DNA from: JAHEME01 sp034435035
GTDB taxonomy: Bacteria; Chloroflexota; Anaerolineae; Aggregatilineales; UBA3940
Length of the DNA: 64,000 nt
NCBI GenBank assembly: GCA_034435035.1
Contig: DAOTXW010000081.1
Coordinates: 1-64,000 of the forward strand
Direction of reading: 5' to 3'
Below the pieces are notes generated by a model. The model did no database searches and was not told the origin of the DNA. It saw only the letters and a list, made by a program, of their open reading frames with translations. This document shows, piece after piece, positions 1 through 8,978 of the stretch (position 1 is the stretch's first letter; each line of letters starts with the position of its first letter). A program made the position numbers and the translations under genes.

Positions 1-1059
1 ATGGCGGGCGGGCATACTGTGCAGGTGATCACCTATGGAGAGGCCGCCCCGGCGGAGCAGTACCCGTACCCGATCATGCGGCTGAGCCGGCGGACCTCAA
101 TCCCGCAGCGGCTGCTGGCCTTCACCCGTGCCATAATCCGCTGCGGCCGCGCCGCCGATGCCCTGTTCGTCAGCGACTACGGGCTGCCCGCTGCGCTGGC
201 CAACCTGATTCTGGGCAAGCCGCTGGTGATCAAGATCGTGGCGGACTTCGCCTGGGAGTTTGCCTCCCGCCGGGGCTGGACCGCGCTGCCGGTGGTCGCG
301 TTCCAGACGGCGCGGCATCCGGCTCGCGTGCGGCTGGTTCGGTCCCTGCAGAGCTGGTACGCACGCCGCGCAGACAGCGTGATCGTGCCCGGCCAGCATG
401 TCGCCTGGCTGGTGCAGGGATGGGGGGTGCCGCCCGGCCGCATCCACGTGATCCTCAATGCGCTGCCCGCTGCCATGAATGACCTGCCCTCACGGCAAGA
501 AGCCCGCCGGATGCTCGGCTGGCCGGAAGGGCCGGCGCTGGTCACGGTGGGGCGGCTGGCCGAGGTCAAACGGATCGACCTGCAGATCCAGGCGCTGCCG
601 CAGACGCCAGCGGCGCGGCTGGTGATCGTCGGCGACGGACCGGAGCGCAGCGCCCTGGAGCGTCTGGCTGCCGATCTGGGCGTGGCGGAGCGCGTGACTT
701 TCACCGGGGCGCTGCCCCATGATCGGGCGCTGCTGGCCATTCGCGCCGCCGATCTGCTGGTGCTCTCCAGCCAGACTGAGGGCCTTTCTCATGTGCTGAT
801 CGAGGCCCTGCGGCTCGGCACACCCTGCGTGGCGACTGCCGTGGGCGGGAACCCGGAGGTCATCCGCGACGGGGTGGATGGCGTGCTGGTGCCGCCCGGC
901 GATCCGGCTGCGCTGGCAGCGGCGGTGTCCAAGCTGCTGGCCGATCCGGGCCGGATGGCCGCTCTGGCCGCCGCCGGACCCGTCAGCGCGGAGCGCTTCT
1001 CATGGCAGCGGCTTGTCGAGGACACTGAGGCGGTGCTGTTGGAGGTGTCTCGTGGCTGA
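1..1059 (+). CDS. Family 4 glycosyltransferase, 5' end outside window
   Basis: Retaining GT-B glycosyltransferase that would transfer a sugar from a nucleotide donor to a growing surface glycan at the cytoplasmic membrane. The visible 352 residues begin in the middle of the first Rossmann fold (AGGHTVQVITYG is normally about 25 residues from the N-terminus), so the ATG at position 1 is internal and the real start lies upstream of the window. The C-terminal half has the GT4 signature: a VTVGRLAEVKRID strand near residue 180, then TEGLSHVLIEALRLGTPC with the paired Glu residues that bind the donor, and VGGNPEVIRDGVDGVLVPPGD. It is followed by four more glycosyltransferases with overlapping ends, so it is part of a polysaccharide operon. 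Donor and acceptor cannot be told from sequence. Confidence 0.88.
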   Translation: MAGGHTVQVITYGEAAPAEQYPYPIMRLSRRTSIPQRLLAFTRAIIRCGRAADALFVSDYGLPAALANLILGKPLVIKIVADFAWEFASRRGWTALPVVAFQTARHPARVRLVRSLQSWYARRADSVIVPGQHVAWLVQGWGVPPGRIHVILNALPAAMNDLPSRQEARRMLGWPEGPALVTVGRLAEVKRIDLQIQALPQTPAARLVIVGDGPERSALERLAADLGVAERVTFTGALPHDRALLAIRAADLLVLSSQTEGLSHVLIEALRLGTPCVATAVGGNPEVIRDGVDGVLVPPGDPAALAAAVSKLLADPGRMAALAAAGPVSAERFSWQRLVEDTEAVLLEVSRG

Positions 1060-2248
1060 GCCGCTGCCCCCGGCGGAGTCGCTGCAGGTCTTGATGATCG
1101 CGCTGGGCGATGAGGTGCTGACCGGCTGGGGAGACACCCACGAGCGGCATCTGGAGTATGCAGCGCGGATCGGCCACCTGCACATGATCGTGTATTCGCC
1201 GCGCTCCCGCAACCTGCATCCCACCGCCCTCAGCGATCGGCTCACCGTCTACCCGACACGCTCCCTTACCAGGCCGGGCTTCCTGCTCGGCGCGTACCGG
1301 CTGGGCGTCCGGCTGTGCCGCAGGGCGCGCATCGATGTGATCACCACCCAGGATCCGTTTGCCACCGGCCTGGTCGGGCTGTGGCTGAAGCGGCGCTTTC
1401 ACATCCCCCTTGACCTGCAGAACCACAGTGACTTCTTCGACAATCCTTACTGGATCGCCGAAAAGCCGCTGCGCTACGGGCTGTTCAACCGGCTCGGCAA
1501 ATGGGTGATCCGGCATGGGGACACCCACCGGGTGCTGAACCAGATCGAAAAAGAGAAATACGTCCGGATGGGCATCGACCCCGCGCGGGTGGCGGTGCTG
1601 GCGACGCCGGTGAGGCTGCAGCGCTTCGAGCCGGAGGGACGGATCGGCGAAGGGTACCAGCTGCGCCTGCAGCTGGGGTTGGCCGCCGATATGCCGCTGC
1701 TGATGTGGGCGGGGCGGCCGGGGCCGGTGAAACAGGTGACCCTGTTGGTCGAAGCCTTCGCCCGCGTTCGCCGCACCCATCCACGGGCGCATCTGGTCCT
1801 GGTGGGTGACTTCAGCCGCGATCCGTCCGTGCCGGAGCGGGTGCGGGCGCTGGGCCTATCGGACTCGGTCCACTTCACCGGGCAGCTGCCCCATGAGGCG
1901 CTGGCCGCCTGCTACCGCGCCAGCACGATCTATGTCCACAGCTCGTTGTATGAAGGGCTGGGCAAGGTGCTGATCGAGGCGGCGGCCTGCGAGCTGCCGG
2001 TAGTGAGCACGCGCACTGCGGGGGCGCAGGAGGTGGTGATCGACGGCCAAACCGGCCTGCTGTGCGAACTCGACGACCCCGACGGCATGGCTGACCGGAT
2101 ACGCCTCCTGCTGGATCAGCCGGGCCGGGCGGCGGTGATGGGCGGCGCAGCCCGCCGCCATGTGCTGCAGAAGTTCGACCATACCCGCAATCTGGAGGCT
2201 GTCGTGGAAACCTGGCAGCGGGCCGCCGCGCTGAAAGGCGGCCGCTGA
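1052..2248 (+). CDS. Family 4 glycosyltransferase
   Basis: GT-B glycosyltransferase of about 398 residues. I take the GTG at 1052 as start because GGAGGT lies five bases upstream and the frame then overlaps the previous gene by eight bases; an ATG at about 1094 is an alternative. The C-terminal domain shows LLMWAGRPGPVKQVTLLVEA, LVLVGDFSRD, VHFTGQLPHEAL and the donor-binding YEGLGKVLIEAAACELPVVS with both Glu residues, followed by GAQEVVIDGQTGLL. The second gene of a five-gene glycosyltransferase operon. It probably adds one residue of a capsule, exopolysaccharide or glycolipid; substrate is unknown. Confidence 0.9.
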   Translation: MAEPLPPAESLQVLMIALGDEVLTGWGDTHERHLEYAARIGHLHMIVYSPRSRNLHPTALSDRLTVYPTRSLTRPGFLLGAYRLGVRLCRRARIDVITTQDPFATGLVGLWLKRRFHIPLDLQNHSDFFDNPYWIAEKPLRYGLFNRLGKWVIRHGDTHRVLNQIEKEKYVRMGIDPARVAVLATPVRLQRFEPEGRIGEGYQLRLQLGLAADMPLLMWAGRPGPVKQVTLLVEAFARVRRTHPRAHLVLVGDFSRDPSVPERVRALGLSDSVHFTGQLPHEALAACYRASTIYVHSSLYEGLGKVLIEAAACELPVVSTRTAGAQEVVIDGQTGLLCELDDPDGMADRIRLLLDQPGRAAVMGGAARRHVLQKFDHTRNLEAVVETWQRAAALKGGR

Positions 2249-3327
2249 TGCATGTCCTGATGCTCACCCGGCGCGTGGATCGGGACGACTGGCTGGCCGG
2301 GTTCGCCCACTCCTGGGTGACTCGGCTGGCTGCCCACCCGCGCATTGAGCAGCTGGACGTGATCTGCCTGGAGCTGGGCCGCACCGAGCTGCCGCCGAAC
2401 GTGCGTGTGGCCTCGATGGGTAAGGAGCGCGGCGCTGGCCGGCCCGCCCGGTGGTGGGCCTTCCAGCGGGCCATCGCCCCCGTCATCCGGCAGGCCGATG
2501 TGATCTTCAGCCATATGATCCCGCGTTATGCGCTGATGGCTGCCCCGTGGGCGCTGTGCTGCGGCGTCCCGATCGTGCAGTGGTACACGCACCGCCAGGT
2601 GACGCTGGAACTGCGCCTGGTCCATGCGCTGGCCGCCCGCGTGGTGACCGCCTCGCCGGAGAGCTTCACCCTGCCCAGCCGCAAGCTGACCGTCCTGGGG
2701 CACGGCATCGACCTGCGGCGCTTCCAGCCGGCGCCGCAGCCCGCCGCCGAACGGCTGATCGTCGCCGTCGGGCGGCTCTCGCCGATCAAACACTACGAGG
2801 CGCTGCTCGCCGCCGCCGCCGAGCTGACGCACCGGCCGGGATACGAGGACGTGCGGATCGCGATCGCCGGGGGCACCACCCCGCAGGATGGGCAGCCCTA
2901 CGCCGACCGGCTGCGGGCGCTGGCAGATGCGCTGGGCGTGAGCGACCGGGTCTCCTTCCTGGGGCCGGTGCCGCATCAGGATGTCCCGGCGCTGTACGGA
3001 CGCGCGTCGCTGACGGTCAACCTCTGCCCCACCGGCGGCGTGGATAAAGCGGTGCTGGAAAGCCTGGCCTGCGCCGTCCCGGCAGTAGTACGAAACGCCA
3101 CCTTCCGCCCGCTGCTGGGCGATGCTGAGTCAGCCCTGTGGATCCCCGATCCGGAGCCGGCGGCGCTGGCCGACCGCTTCGCCGCGCTGCTGGACGCCGA
3201 TCCACAGGAGCGCCGCGCTCTGGGCGAGCGCCTGGCGGCCCGCGTGCGGGCTGCCTATGGCCTGGACGATCTGATCGACCGGCTGGTGCGCGTCTTTGAG
3301 CAGGTGATGGGCAGGGAGCCGCTTTGA
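2248..3327 (+). CDS. Family 4 glycosyltransferase
   Basis: 359-residue GT-B protein whose ATG at 2248 overlaps the TGA of the previous gene, implying translational coupling. The C-terminal fold is clear: LIVAVGRLSPIKHYEALLAA near residue 170, VSFLGPVPHQDVPALYGRAS, then TGGVDKAVLESLACAVPAVV. The first Glu of the usual E-x7-E pair is replaced (TGGVDKAVLE), which is tolerated in many GT4 members but may change donor binding. Third gene of the polysaccharide operon; donor and acceptor unknown. Confidence 0.87.
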   Translation: MHVLMLTRRVDRDDWLAGFAHSWVTRLAAHPRIEQLDVICLELGRTELPPNVRVASMGKERGAGRPARWWAFQRAIAPVIRQADVIFSHMIPRYALMAAPWALCCGVPIVQWYTHRQVTLELRLVHALAARVVTASPESFTLPSRKLTVLGHGIDLRRFQPAPQPAAERLIVAVGRLSPIKHYEALLAAAAELTHRPGYEDVRIAIAGGTTPQDGQPYADRLRALADALGVSDRVSFLGPVPHQDVPALYGRASLTVNLCPTGGVDKAVLESLACAVPAVVRNATFRPLLGDAESALWIPDPEPAALADRFAALLDADPQERRALGERLAARVRAAYGLDDLIDRLVRVFEQVMGREPL

Positions 3328-4391
3328 CCGGGCTGCGTGTGGGCTACCTGGGCGCCTACGATCCGGCTTACCCGCGCAACCTGATCCTGCGGCGCGGGCT
3401 GGAGGCCGGCGGCGCGTCGGTTGTGGAATGCCGGGTCTCCTCCAGGCTGAATTCGCGGCAGCGGGCGCAGGTGCTGGCCGCGCAGATGCGCGCCCTCAGC
3501 CCCCGCCCGGATGTGTTGATCCTGGCCGAGTTTAACCAGTCGCTGGCGCTGCCGGCGCGGCGGCTGGCCCAACGTCTCGGCATCCCGCTGGTGATCGATG
3601 CCTTCACCCCGGTCTACGACTCGGCAGTTCACGATCGGGCCGTGACCGGGCCGCGCTCACTCGCCGCGCTGCGCTACTGGTTGATCGACTGGCTGGCAGT
3701 GCGGCTGGGCGACCGCGTGCTGGTGGATACCGGCCAGCACCGCGATTACTTCATCCATGCCTTCGGCGCCCGGGCCGACGTGCTGCGCGTCATCCCGGTC
3801 GGCGCTCCACATGAATGGCTGGCCGCTGCGCCGCCGTTGCATGGTGGGGCCGGGCTGCTGGCATCGTTCTACGGCACCTTCATCCCGCTGCACGGGATCG
3901 ACACCATCCTCCGGGCGGCGCACCGGCTGGCTGACCGTCCGGATATTCGATTCGAGATCACCGGACGGGGGCAGACCTTCACGGCCATGCGGGCGCTGGC
4001 GGGCGATCTGGCCCTTGAGAACGTGTCCTTCCTCGACCCCGTGCCGCCGGGTGATCTGCCGGCCCGCGCCGGGCGCGGCGACCTGGCGCTGGGCATCTTC
4101 GGAACCACCGCCAAGGCGGCGCGCGTCGTGCCGAACAAGGTGTACCAGATGCTGGCGTTGGGCCGCCCCGTCATCACGGCTGACAGCCCGGCGCTGCGTG
4201 AAATGTTCGCTCCCGGCGAGGACCTGGCCGTGGTGCCGCCTGGCGATCCGCGTGCGCTGGCGGAGCAGATCGCCGCGCTGGCCGGCGACCCGGCCCGCCG
4301 TGCAGCGCTGGCGCAGACCGGGCGCCGCCACATCGAGGAAGCATACACCGAGGCGGCGCTGGGCCGCCGGCTGCTGGATGCGTTGCCATGA
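3324..4391 (+). CDS. Glycosyltransferase (GT-B fold, family 4-like)
   Basis: 355 residues. The best start is TTG at 3324, overlapping the TGA of the previous gene (TTGA). The C-terminal half carries LLASFYGTFIPLHGIDTILRA, IRFEITGRGQTF, VSFLDPVPPGDLPARAG and NKVYQMLALGRPVITADSPALREMF, typical of GT4 enzymes in which the EGxG segment is replaced by NKVYQMLALG. This is the more divergent glycosyltransferase subtype often seen with sugar transferases of exopolysaccharide loci. Fourth gene of the operon, overlapped again by the next gene. Confidence 0.85.
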   Translation: MTGLRVGYLGAYDPAYPRNLILRRGLEAGGASVVECRVSSRLNSRQRAQVLAAQMRALSPRPDVLILAEFNQSLALPARRLAQRLGIPLVIDAFTPVYDSAVHDRAVTGPRSLAALRYWLIDWLAVRLGDRVLVDTGQHRDYFIHAFGARADVLRVIPVGAPHEWLAAAPPLHGGAGLLASFYGTFIPLHGIDTILRAAHRLADRPDIRFEITGRGQTFTAMRALAGDLALENVSFLDPVPPGDLPARAGRGDLALGIFGTTAKAARVVPNKVYQMLALGRPVITADSPALREMFAPGEDLAVVPPGDPRALAEQIAALAGDPARRAALAQTGRRHIEEAYTEAALGRRLLDALP

Positions 4392-5620
4392 AACTGATCT
4401 ATGCGGCCAACGCCCGCATCCCCAGCGAGAAAGCGCACCCTTACCAGATCGTGCAGATGTGCGAGGCGTTCGCCGAGGCAGGGGCTGAGGTACTGCTGCT
4501 GTACGCCGATCGCCGCAACCCGCCCGGGCTGGCCACTGCCGATCTCTGGGGCTTCTACGGGGTGGAGCGCACCTTTGCCGCCAGGCGCGTGGCCTGCATC
4601 GACGTGTACCCGTTCGCGGCGCGGCTGCCCGCCCGCCTGCGTGGATGGTGGACGGGGCTGGCCGCTCTGCTGGCGGCGGCGACCTTCACCATTGCCCTGC
4701 TGGCCCGGCTGTCCCGCGAGCCGGAAGCCGTCGTCTACTCCCGCGACCCGGCTCCGCTGGCACTGGCGGCAGCCCTCTGGCCCCGGCGGGCGCGCCGCCT
4801 CCTGTTCGAGGCGCATACCTACCCCGCGACCCGGGCCGGGCGGCAGTTGCGGCGCTGGCTGGCCCGCCGCATCGGCGGCTGGGTGGTGATCACCGGGCAC
4901 CTGCGCCAGCGCTACCGTGCGCTGGGAGTCCCGGAAGATCGGCTGCTGGTGGCGCATGATGGCATCCGCCGGGCGCGCTTCGCGCTGGCCGACGAACCGG
5001 CGGACTGGCGCGCCCGGGCGGGCTGGCCGGCGGATGCCTTCGTTGTCGGCTACATGGGGCGCTTTCAGACACTGGGGATGGACAAGGGGCTGGGTGATCT
5101 CGTCCAAGCGGTGATCGCGCTGGCCCGTGATGGTGGCAGCCCGCCGGCCCGGCTGGGGCTGGTTGGCGGCCCGGCGGAGTACCTCGACAAGATACGCGCA
5201 CGCCTGCGGGCGGCGGGCCTGCCGGAGGACGTGCTTCTGTACGCGGGGCAGGTCCCTGCGCCGCAGGTGCCTGTCTATCTGCGGGCCTTTGATGTCTGCG
5301 TGATGCCGTTTCCGTGGACGGAGCACTTCGCCTACTATGCGTCGCCGATGAAGCTGTTCGAGTACATGGCGTCCGGCAGGCCGGTGGTGGCGACCGACCT
5401 GCCCTCCACGGCAGAGATCATTCGGGACGGAGAGAACGGGCTGCTGGTGCCGCCCGGCGATGCGGCGGCCCGGGCCGCGGCGCTGCGCCGCCTGCGCGGC
5501 GATCCCGCGCTCGCCGGGCGGCTGGCCGATCGCGCCGCCGCCGACGCCCGGAGCTATACGTGGGACGCCCGCGCCCGCCGCATCCTGGCTTTCGCCGCGG
5601 CGTGCGGGGCGGTCAGCTGA
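4388..5620 (+). CDS. Family 4 glycosyltransferase
   Basis: 410-residue GT4 protein; ATG at 4388 overlaps the preceding stop (ATGA). The N-terminal fold reads MKLIYAANARIPSEKAHPYQ, typical of enzymes acting on lipid-linked or surface glycans. The donor site is YYASPMKLFEYMASGRPVVA near residue 318, followed by STAEIIRDGENGLLVPPGD. Last gene of the plus-strand operon: it ends 13 bases before the convergent stop of purA, leaving no room for a normal terminator. The five-gene run without a polymerase or flippase implies that those functions lie upstream of the window or elsewhere. Confidence 0.9.
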   Translation: MKLIYAANARIPSEKAHPYQIVQMCEAFAEAGAEVLLLYADRRNPPGLATADLWGFYGVERTFAARRVACIDVYPFAARLPARLRGWWTGLAALLAAATFTIALLARLSREPEAVVYSRDPAPLALAAALWPRRARRLLFEAHTYPATRAGRQLRRWLARRIGGWVVITGHLRQRYRALGVPEDRLLVAHDGIRRARFALADEPADWRARAGWPADAFVVGYMGRFQTLGMDKGLGDLVQAVIALARDGGSPPARLGLVGGPAEYLDKIRARLRAAGLPEDVLLYAGQVPAPQVPVYLRAFDVCVMPFPWTEHFAYYASPMKLFEYMASGRPVVATDLPSTAEIIRDGENGLLVPPGDAAARAAALRRLRGDPALAGRLADRAAADARSYTWDARARRILAFAAACGAVS

Positions 5621-5633
5621 GCGCTTGCTGCGG

Positions 5634-6923
5634 CTAGCGTATCACCGTCTGGTCGCGGGCCGGCCCCACGGTGATCAGCGACACCGGCACATCCATGAGG
5701 GCCTCGATCCGGGTGATGTACCCCTGCGCCGCCAGCGGCAGATCGGCGAAGCGCCGCACCCCGTCCACCGGCTCGGCCCAGCCCGGAAGCTGGTCATATA
5801 CGGCCTGGCACTGCGCCAGCGTCTCCAGATCGGAAGGCAGGTCGCGGAGGGTGCGCCCGTTCAGCCGGTAGGCCCCGGCGATCTGCAGCGTGTCAAACCC
5901 GCTCAGAATATCCAGCTTGGTCACCATTAGCTCGGTCAGCCCGTTGACGCGCCCCGCATAGCGCAGCACCACGCCATCCAGCCAGCCGCAGCGGCGCGGG
6001 CGGCCGGTGGTGGTGCCGAACTCGTCCCACGGGTTTGCGCCGGTGCCGCGCAGCCGGTCGCCCAGCGCATCCTGCAGCTCGGTGGGCATCGGCCCTGCCC
6101 CGACACGGGTGCTGTACGCCTTCGCCACCCCGATCACGCGATCCACCCAGCGCGGCCCGATCCCCAGCCCGGTCAGCGCCCCGCCGGCGATGGTGCTGGA
6201 GCTGGTCACATAGGGGTAACCCCCGTGATCAATGTCTAACAGAGTGCCCTGCGCCCCTTCGCACAGCACCGTCCGCCCCTCGACCAGCGCTTCGTACAGC
6301 AGGCGGGAGGCATCATCCAGATAGGGGGCCAGCAGCGTGGCGGCTCCCACCAGTTCAGTGACCGCCGCCTCCACGTTGACCGGCTCCGCGCCATAGATGC
6401 CCTCGAGGATCTGGTTGGCAGCGGCGATCCGCTCGCGTGCGCGGGCGGCGAACGCCTCCGGGTGGCGCATGTCGCCGGCCCGCAGCCCCTCGCGGGCAGC
6501 GCGATCGGTATAGGCCGGGCCGATCCCGCGCAGGGTGGTGCCGATCGCGCCCTCGCCGCGGCGGGCTTCCCGGGCGGCATCCAGCGCCCGGTGCGCGGCG
6601 GTGATCAGGTGCGCCCGGTCCGACAGGACGATCCGCCGGGGCGAGACATCGATGCCCCGGCCCGCCAGCCCGCGCAGCTCGTCAGCCAGCTTGATCGGGT
6701 TCACCACCATCCCCGGCCCCATCACGCAGCGAGCTGACGGGTACAGCACTCCCGAAGGCACCAGGTGCAGCTTGAAGGTATCCTCGCCCACCCGGACCGT
6801 GTGGCCGGCATTGTCGCCCCCCCCATAACGCGCGACGATGTCGGCGCTGGCCGCCAGCCAGTCAGCGATGCGCCCCTTTCCTTCATCCCCCCACTGTGCC
6901 CCAACAATGATATGGGCAGGCAT
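5634..6923 (-). CDS. purA: Adenylosuccinate synthetase
   Basis: Condenses IMP with aspartate using GTP, the first committed step from IMP to AMP, in the cytoplasm. 429 residues, the usual size. I choose the start MPAHIIVGAQWGDEGKG because the P-loop GAQWGDEGKG must sit close to the N-terminus; in-frame sequence further upstream is GC-rich extension without homology. Other family blocks: ARYGGGDNAGHT, GMVVNPIKLADELRGL, GTTLRGIGPAYTDRAAREGL, EGAQGTLLDIDHGGYPYVTSS, VGAGPMPTEL and GTTTGRPRRCGWLD. Divergent from the homocysteine methyltransferase gene; a TATAAT on the minus strand at 6993-6998 is the likely -10. Confidence 0.97.
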   Translation of the reverse strand: MPAHIIVGAQWGDEGKGRIADWLAASADIVARYGGGDNAGHTVRVGEDTFKLHLVPSGVLYPSARCVMGPGMVVNPIKLADELRGLAGRGIDVSPRRIVLSDRAHLITAAHRALDAAREARRGEGAIGTTLRGIGPAYTDRAAREGLRAGDMRHPEAFAARARERIAAANQILEGIYGAEPVNVEAAVTELVGAATLLAPYLDDASRLLYEALVEGRTVLCEGAQGTLLDIDHGGYPYVTSSSTIAGGALTGLGIGPRWVDRVIGVAKAYSTRVGAGPMPTELQDALGDRLRGTGANPWDEFGTTTGRPRRCGWLDGVVLRYAGRVNGLTELMVTKLDILSGFDTLQIAGAYRLNGRTLRDLPSDLETLAQCQAVYDQLPGWAEPVDGVRRFADLPLAAQGYITRIEALMDVPVSLITVGPARDQTVIR

Positions 6924-6992
6924 GGCCGCGTATCCTCCCCCGATTGGCCGGGCAGGGGCCCCTGCCCGGACAGTGAATAATCCCCCCCTCTC

Positions 6993-6998
6993 ATTATA
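6993..6998 (-). promoter_or_regulatory. Probable purA -10 element
   Basis: The minus strand reads TATAAT here, about 70 bases upstream of the purA ATG. No good -35 hexamer is visible at the expected spacing, so this is a -10 call only. Confidence 0.4.
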
Positions 6999-7103
6999 GG
7001 ACATTCCCCCGCGGGTGGAGGCGGCTTGCATGTAGCCCGTCCCGGGGATAGAGTCAGCGGCTCAGCAGGCCCGCGCGAAGCGGGCCGGGTGGGGGAGGAG
7101 CAC

Positions 7104-8966
7104 ATGGCCGGCAGCCTGACCTTCCGGGAGCGGCTGGCACAGGGAACCATCCTGACGGACGGCGCGATGGGCACTCTGCTGCACAGCAAAAGCATCCCGA
7201 TTGACGCCTGCTTTGACGAGCTGAATCTGACCAACCCTGCCATCGTATTCGATATCCATCGCGCCTATCTGGATGCCGGCGCGGAGATCATCGAGACGAA
7301 TACGTTTGGCGCCAACCGTTTTAAGCTGGCGCTGCATGGGCTGGAAGACCGCGTGACCGAGATCAACCGGGCGGGCGTGACCCTGGCCCGCCGGGCGGTT
7401 GAGGTCGCCTTCAAACCCAACCGGTACGTAGCGGGATCGGTCGGGCCGCTGGGGGTGCGTCTGTCACCCTACGGCCGCATCCCGGCCCGGCAGGCGTATG
7501 ACGCCTTCCGCGAGCAGATAGAAGGGCTGTGCGGCGCCGATCTGCTGATCCTGGAGACGTTCTCCGATCTGCACGAGCTGGCGGAAGCCGTGCGCGCCGC
7601 GCAGGAGGTCTGCCCCGGAACCCCGATCATCGCCGAGATCACGTTCACCCGCGACGATCGCACCCTGCTCGGCGATGCGCCCCCGCAGGTTGCCACCGCG
7701 CTGGCTTCCCTGGGCGTGGAGGTGATCGGCGTTAACTGCTCTAACGGCCCGGCGCAGATCATGCGCATCGTGCGCGCGATGCAGATCGCCGCGCCGGGCA
7801 TCGCCCTCTCGGCGGTGCCCAACGCGGGCTGGCCGGAATACGTCGGCGGGCGCGTGATGTATCCCGCCGAACCGGGCTACTTCGCCGAATATGCGCTGGC
7901 GCTGCGGGCGCAGGGCGTGCGGGTGATCGGCGGCTGCTGCGGCACCACGCCGACCCATATCGCCGCCATGCGCGCCGCCCTGGACGAGCCGGGCCGGGTC
8001 AGCCGCATCGCCGCCGCCGAAGTCGAAGTCGAGGGCGCCGACGAGGTCGCCGAATCCCCCGCGCCGGGCGCCCTGGCCCAGAAGCTGGCCCGCCGTGACT
8101 TTCTGATCTCCGTCGAAATCTCTCCCCCCCGGGGGATCGCCACCGAAAAGGTGCTGCGGGCCGCCGAGCTGCTGCGTTCGGCGGGGGCCGACATCCTGAA
8201 CGTGGCCGATACCCCGATGGCCCGCATGCGGATGAGCCCGTGGGCCGTCAGCTACCTGCTCCAGAGCCAGGCCGGCATCGATACCGTGCTGCACTTCCCC
8301 ACACGGGGGCGCAACCTGCTGCGCATCCAGGGCGATCTGCTGGCCGCCCATGCGCTGGGCGTGCGCAACCTGTTCGTGGTCATGGGCGACCCCACCCACA
8401 TCGGAGACTATCCGGAAGCAGCCGACAACTACGACATCGTGCCTTCCGGGCTGGTGCGGCTGATCAAGAAAAACCTGAACGCCGGCCAGGATTCGGCGGG
8501 CAATGCGATCGGCCAGCCCACCAGCTTCGTGGTGAGCTGCGCGGTCAACCTGTGCGCGCCTGATCTCGACCGGGAGGCCGGGGTGACGCATAAAAAGATC
8601 GAAAACGGGGCTGACTACCTGATCAGCCAGCCCATCTTCGATCTGGAGGCCTATGATCGCTTTGTGGCCCGCTACGAGGCGCTCTACGGCCCGCTCAATA
8701 CCCCGATCATGGTGGGGCTGCTGCCGCTGTACGGCGCACGCCACGCCGCTTTTCTGCATAATGAGGTGCCGGGCATCCTGATCCCGGAGCCGATCATGCG
8801 CCGCATGGAGGGCGCCGGCGAGGGGGCCCCGCAGGAAGGCGTGCGGATCGCGCAGGAGCTGGCCGCCGGGCTGCGCCAGCGCGCCGCCGGGCTGTACTTC
8901 ATGCCCCAGTTCGCCCGCTTCGACCTGGTCGCCGAGATCATCGAGTCCGTGCGCGCCCTGGGCTGA
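7104..8966 (+). CDS. Bifunctional homocysteine S-methyltransferase / 5,10-methylenetetrahydrofolate reductase
   Basis: 620-residue fusion. Residues 1-300 are a homocysteine methyltransferase domain: ILTDGAMGTLL, NTFGANRFKL, and the zinc-binding cysteines in GVNCSNGP and VIGGCCGTTPTHI. Residues about 325-620 are a methylenetetrahydrofolate reductase domain with FLISVEISPPRG, NVADTPMARMRMSP, LFVVMGDPTHIGDYP and ADYLISQPIFDLEAYDRF. The protein would make methyl-THF with the C-terminal half and methylate homocysteine to methionine with the N-terminal half; fusions of this kind (YitJ type) are known. ATG 7104 is chosen because GGGGAGGAG lies just upstream; an in-frame ATG 78 bases earlier has no such site. 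It converges on gatA with only 12 bases between stops. Confidence 0.94.
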   Translation: MAGSLTFRERLAQGTILTDGAMGTLLHSKSIPIDACFDELNLTNPAIVFDIHRAYLDAGAEIIETNTFGANRFKLALHGLEDRVTEINRAGVTLARRAVEVAFKPNRYVAGSVGPLGVRLSPYGRIPARQAYDAFREQIEGLCGADLLILETFSDLHELAEAVRAAQEVCPGTPIIAEITFTRDDRTLLGDAPPQVATALASLGVEVIGVNCSNGPAQIMRIVRAMQIAAPGIALSAVPNAGWPEYVGGRVMYPAEPGYFAEYALALRAQGVRVIGGCCGTTPTHIAAMRAALDEPGRVSRIAAAEVEVEGADEVAESPAPGALAQKLARRDFLISVEISPPRGIATEKVLRAAELLRSAGADILNVADTPMARMRMSPWAVSYLLQSQAGIDTVLHFPTRGRNLLRIQGDLLAAHALGVRNLFVVMGDPTHIGDYPEAADNYDIVPSGLVRLIKKNLNAGQDSAGNAIGQPTSFVVSCAVNLCAPDLDREAGVTHKKIENGADYLISQPIFDLEAYDRFVARYEALYGPLNTPIMVGLLPLYGARHAAFLHNEVPGILIPEPIMRRMEGAGEGAPQEGVRIAQELAAGLRQRAAGLYFMPQFARFDLVAEIIESVRALG

Positions 8967-8978
8967 TCAGGCGGCCCG

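Noticed and set aside
3869..5326. 485-codon minus-strand open frame
   Set aside because: Covers two glycosyltransferase genes on the opposite strand with good motifs; no recognisable domain of its own.
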